Part shown: piece after piece, positions 41,865 through 42,684 of the stretch | Layout of the letters: each line of letters starts with the position of its first letter | Numbering within the stretch: position 1 is the stretch's first letter | Source: Flavobacteriales bacterium UBA5422 | Lineage (GTDB): Bacteria > Bacteroidota > Bacteroidia > Flavobacteriales_D > Crocinitomicaceae | NCBI GenBank assembly: GCA_002409405.1 | Contig: DHNG01000026.1 | Location: 14,896 to 57,579 of the forward strand | Direction of reading: 5' to 3' | DNA: 42,684 nt | Notes under the pieces: model-generated | What the model was told of the DNA's origin: nothing | What the model saw: only the letters and a program-made list of their open reading frames with translations | The model's database searches: none | Made by a program: the position numbers and the translations under genes

Positions 41865-42684
41865 TTACTTTTTATTGGTTGTCAATTCTTTAAAGACTTC
41901 CTCCAATGATTTTTCTTCTATTTTTAATGTCAGTGTCAGCCAGTTGTTGTCAGAAGCATGTTTGGAAATCACCCTTCTCAAATCTACCTCTTCAACTGTT
42001 TCCAGCAACCACCCACCTTTTACTTGTTCAACTTTTCGTACATGCGGAACTTTTTGTAATTGCGATTTGCTGATTTGGTCTTCAAACTCCACATAGACTG
42101 TCTGAACGGTGGTATGTTTCTGCAACTCGGAAGCTTTATTGTCGGCAACAATTTCTCCCTTGTTGATGATGACCACCCGGTCACAGATTGCTTCTACTTC
42201 CTGCATGATGTGCGTGGAGAGCATCACCGTTTTTTTCTTACCGATGGATTTGATCAAATCACGGATTTCCACCAATTGATTCGGATCGAGACCTGACGTC
42301 GGTTCATCCAAAATCAACACCTCCGGATCATGAATAATGGCAGCAGCCAATCCTACCCGCTGGCGGTACCCTTTGGACAGCATCCCTATTTTCTTGCCTT
42401 GTTCCACTTCCAGACCAACAGCTTTAACCATTTCCTCTACACGCTGCCGCACGTTTTTGATTTTGTAAATATTACCTACAAATTCGAGGTATTCTTTCAC
42501 GTACATATCCAGGTACAACGGATTGTGTTCTGGTAGATAGCCGATCTTTTTTCGTGTTTCGAGCGAGTCGACATCTACCGGCATACCGCATACCTTTACT
42601 TCTCCTTCACTTGCAGGAATAAAGCCGGTAATGATCTTCATGGTTGTCGATTTTCCGGCACCGTTAGGACCCAAAAAACCAACA
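41865..42684 (-). CDS. gldA: Gliding-motility-type ABC ATPase GldA, N-terminus beyond window
   Basis: ATPase of the GldA-GldF-GldG ABC transporter required for gliding in flavobacteria. The frame continues to the window edge (VGFLGPNGAGKST), so the first about 30 residues are outside; a TTG at 42674 is internal. Walker A GPNGAGKST, IGYLPEHNPLYLDMYVKEYLEF, signature LSKGYRQRVGLAAAIIHDP, Walker B VLILDEPTSGLDPNQ and H-loop LSTHIMQEVEAIC are intact. IGYLPEHNPLY and the C-terminal LEEVFKELT are close to GldA sequences I know. gldF and gldG would lie elsewhere. A generic drug-export ATPase is the alternative. Confidence 0.8.
   Translation of the reverse strand, partial: VGFLGPNGAGKSTTMKIITGFIPASEGEVKVCGMPVDVDSLETRKKIGYLPEHNPLYLDMYVKEYLEFVGNIYKIKNVRQRVEEMVKAVGLEVEQGKKIGMLSKGYRQRVGLAAAIIHDPEVLILDEPTSGLDPNQLVEIRDLIKSIGKKKTVMLSTHIMQEVEAICDRVVIINKGEIVADNKASELQKHTTVQTVYVEFEDQISKSQLQKVPHVRKVEQVKGGWLLETVEEVDLRRVISKHASDNNWLTLTLKIEEKSLEEVFKELTTNKK

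Noticed and set aside
42672..42674. TTG as a start for the GldA-type ATPase
   Set aside because: It would remove the residues before Walker A; the frame is open to the window edge.

Overview
The window comes from a member of the Bacteroidota, most likely order Flavobacteriales and possibly a Fluviicola/Crocinitomicaceae-type genome. This placement is inferred, because no 16S gene is present. The signs are a GldA-type gliding ABC ATPase, a DUF4175 protein beside mnmG and ybeY, a TonB-dependent receptor with an N-terminal carboxypeptidase-regulatory-like domain, a piece resembling a type IX secretion sorting domain, few clear Shine-Dalgarno sequences, and promoters of the Bacteroidota form (TTTG, about 18-22 bp, TAnnTTTG). 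DNA is moderately AT-rich with long AT-rich gaps. There is no phage, insertion sequence, CRISPR array, tRNA or rRNA that I can see; most of this is chromosomal core.

Layout. 1-2640: end of ileS and rnhA. 2650-4452: minus-strand genes for a degenerate CTP-synthase glutaminase-like protein, a lipoprotein and a small unknown protein. 4549-6604: pepP-like peptidase and an alpha/beta hydrolase. 6592-7725: dprA, squeezed between neighbours at both ends. 7738-10836: TonB receptor and kdsB. 10837-11244: non-coding, with decayed tandem repeats. 11245-13244: two outer-membrane barrel proteins and a PlsC-type acyltransferase. 13500-19779: mnmG, ybeY, an RsbW-like ATPase and a very large DUF4175 protein. 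19881-23737: a LytTR response regulator with a multi-PAS HisKA_2 kinase. 23738-24411: AT-rich gap with palindromes. 24412-27861: small unknown gene, AlbA_2 protein, Zn membrane protease, folE with a PTPS/QueD-like gene, and a PepSY-like protein. 27950-32514: TetR-TolC-HlyD-DHA2 efflux operon. 32670-36179: orphan sorting-domain-like ORF, two glycosyltransferases and an FkbM-like protein. 36180-39378: unknown secreted protein and an ABC-2 exporter. 39564-42684: small Lys/Cys-rich secreted protein, tyrS, ppa and partial gldA.

The strongest non-gene signal is a pair of perfect 16-bp TGTTTCACGTGAAACA palindromes on either side of the mnmG promoter, plus a 15/16 copy at the end of the acyltransferase gene. 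They match the ParB-binding parS consensus, so this is probably a chromosome-partitioning (centromere-like) locus, presumably origin-proximal. The most unusual protein is the CTP-synthase-like one at 2650-3348: its glutaminase triad is lost and a CxxC motif covers the catalytic His position. The efflux operon has a readable control region, with a full promoter followed at once by a TTAACC/GGTTAA inverted repeat, as expected for TetR autorepression. Functions come from motif recognition by eye; no database search was run.
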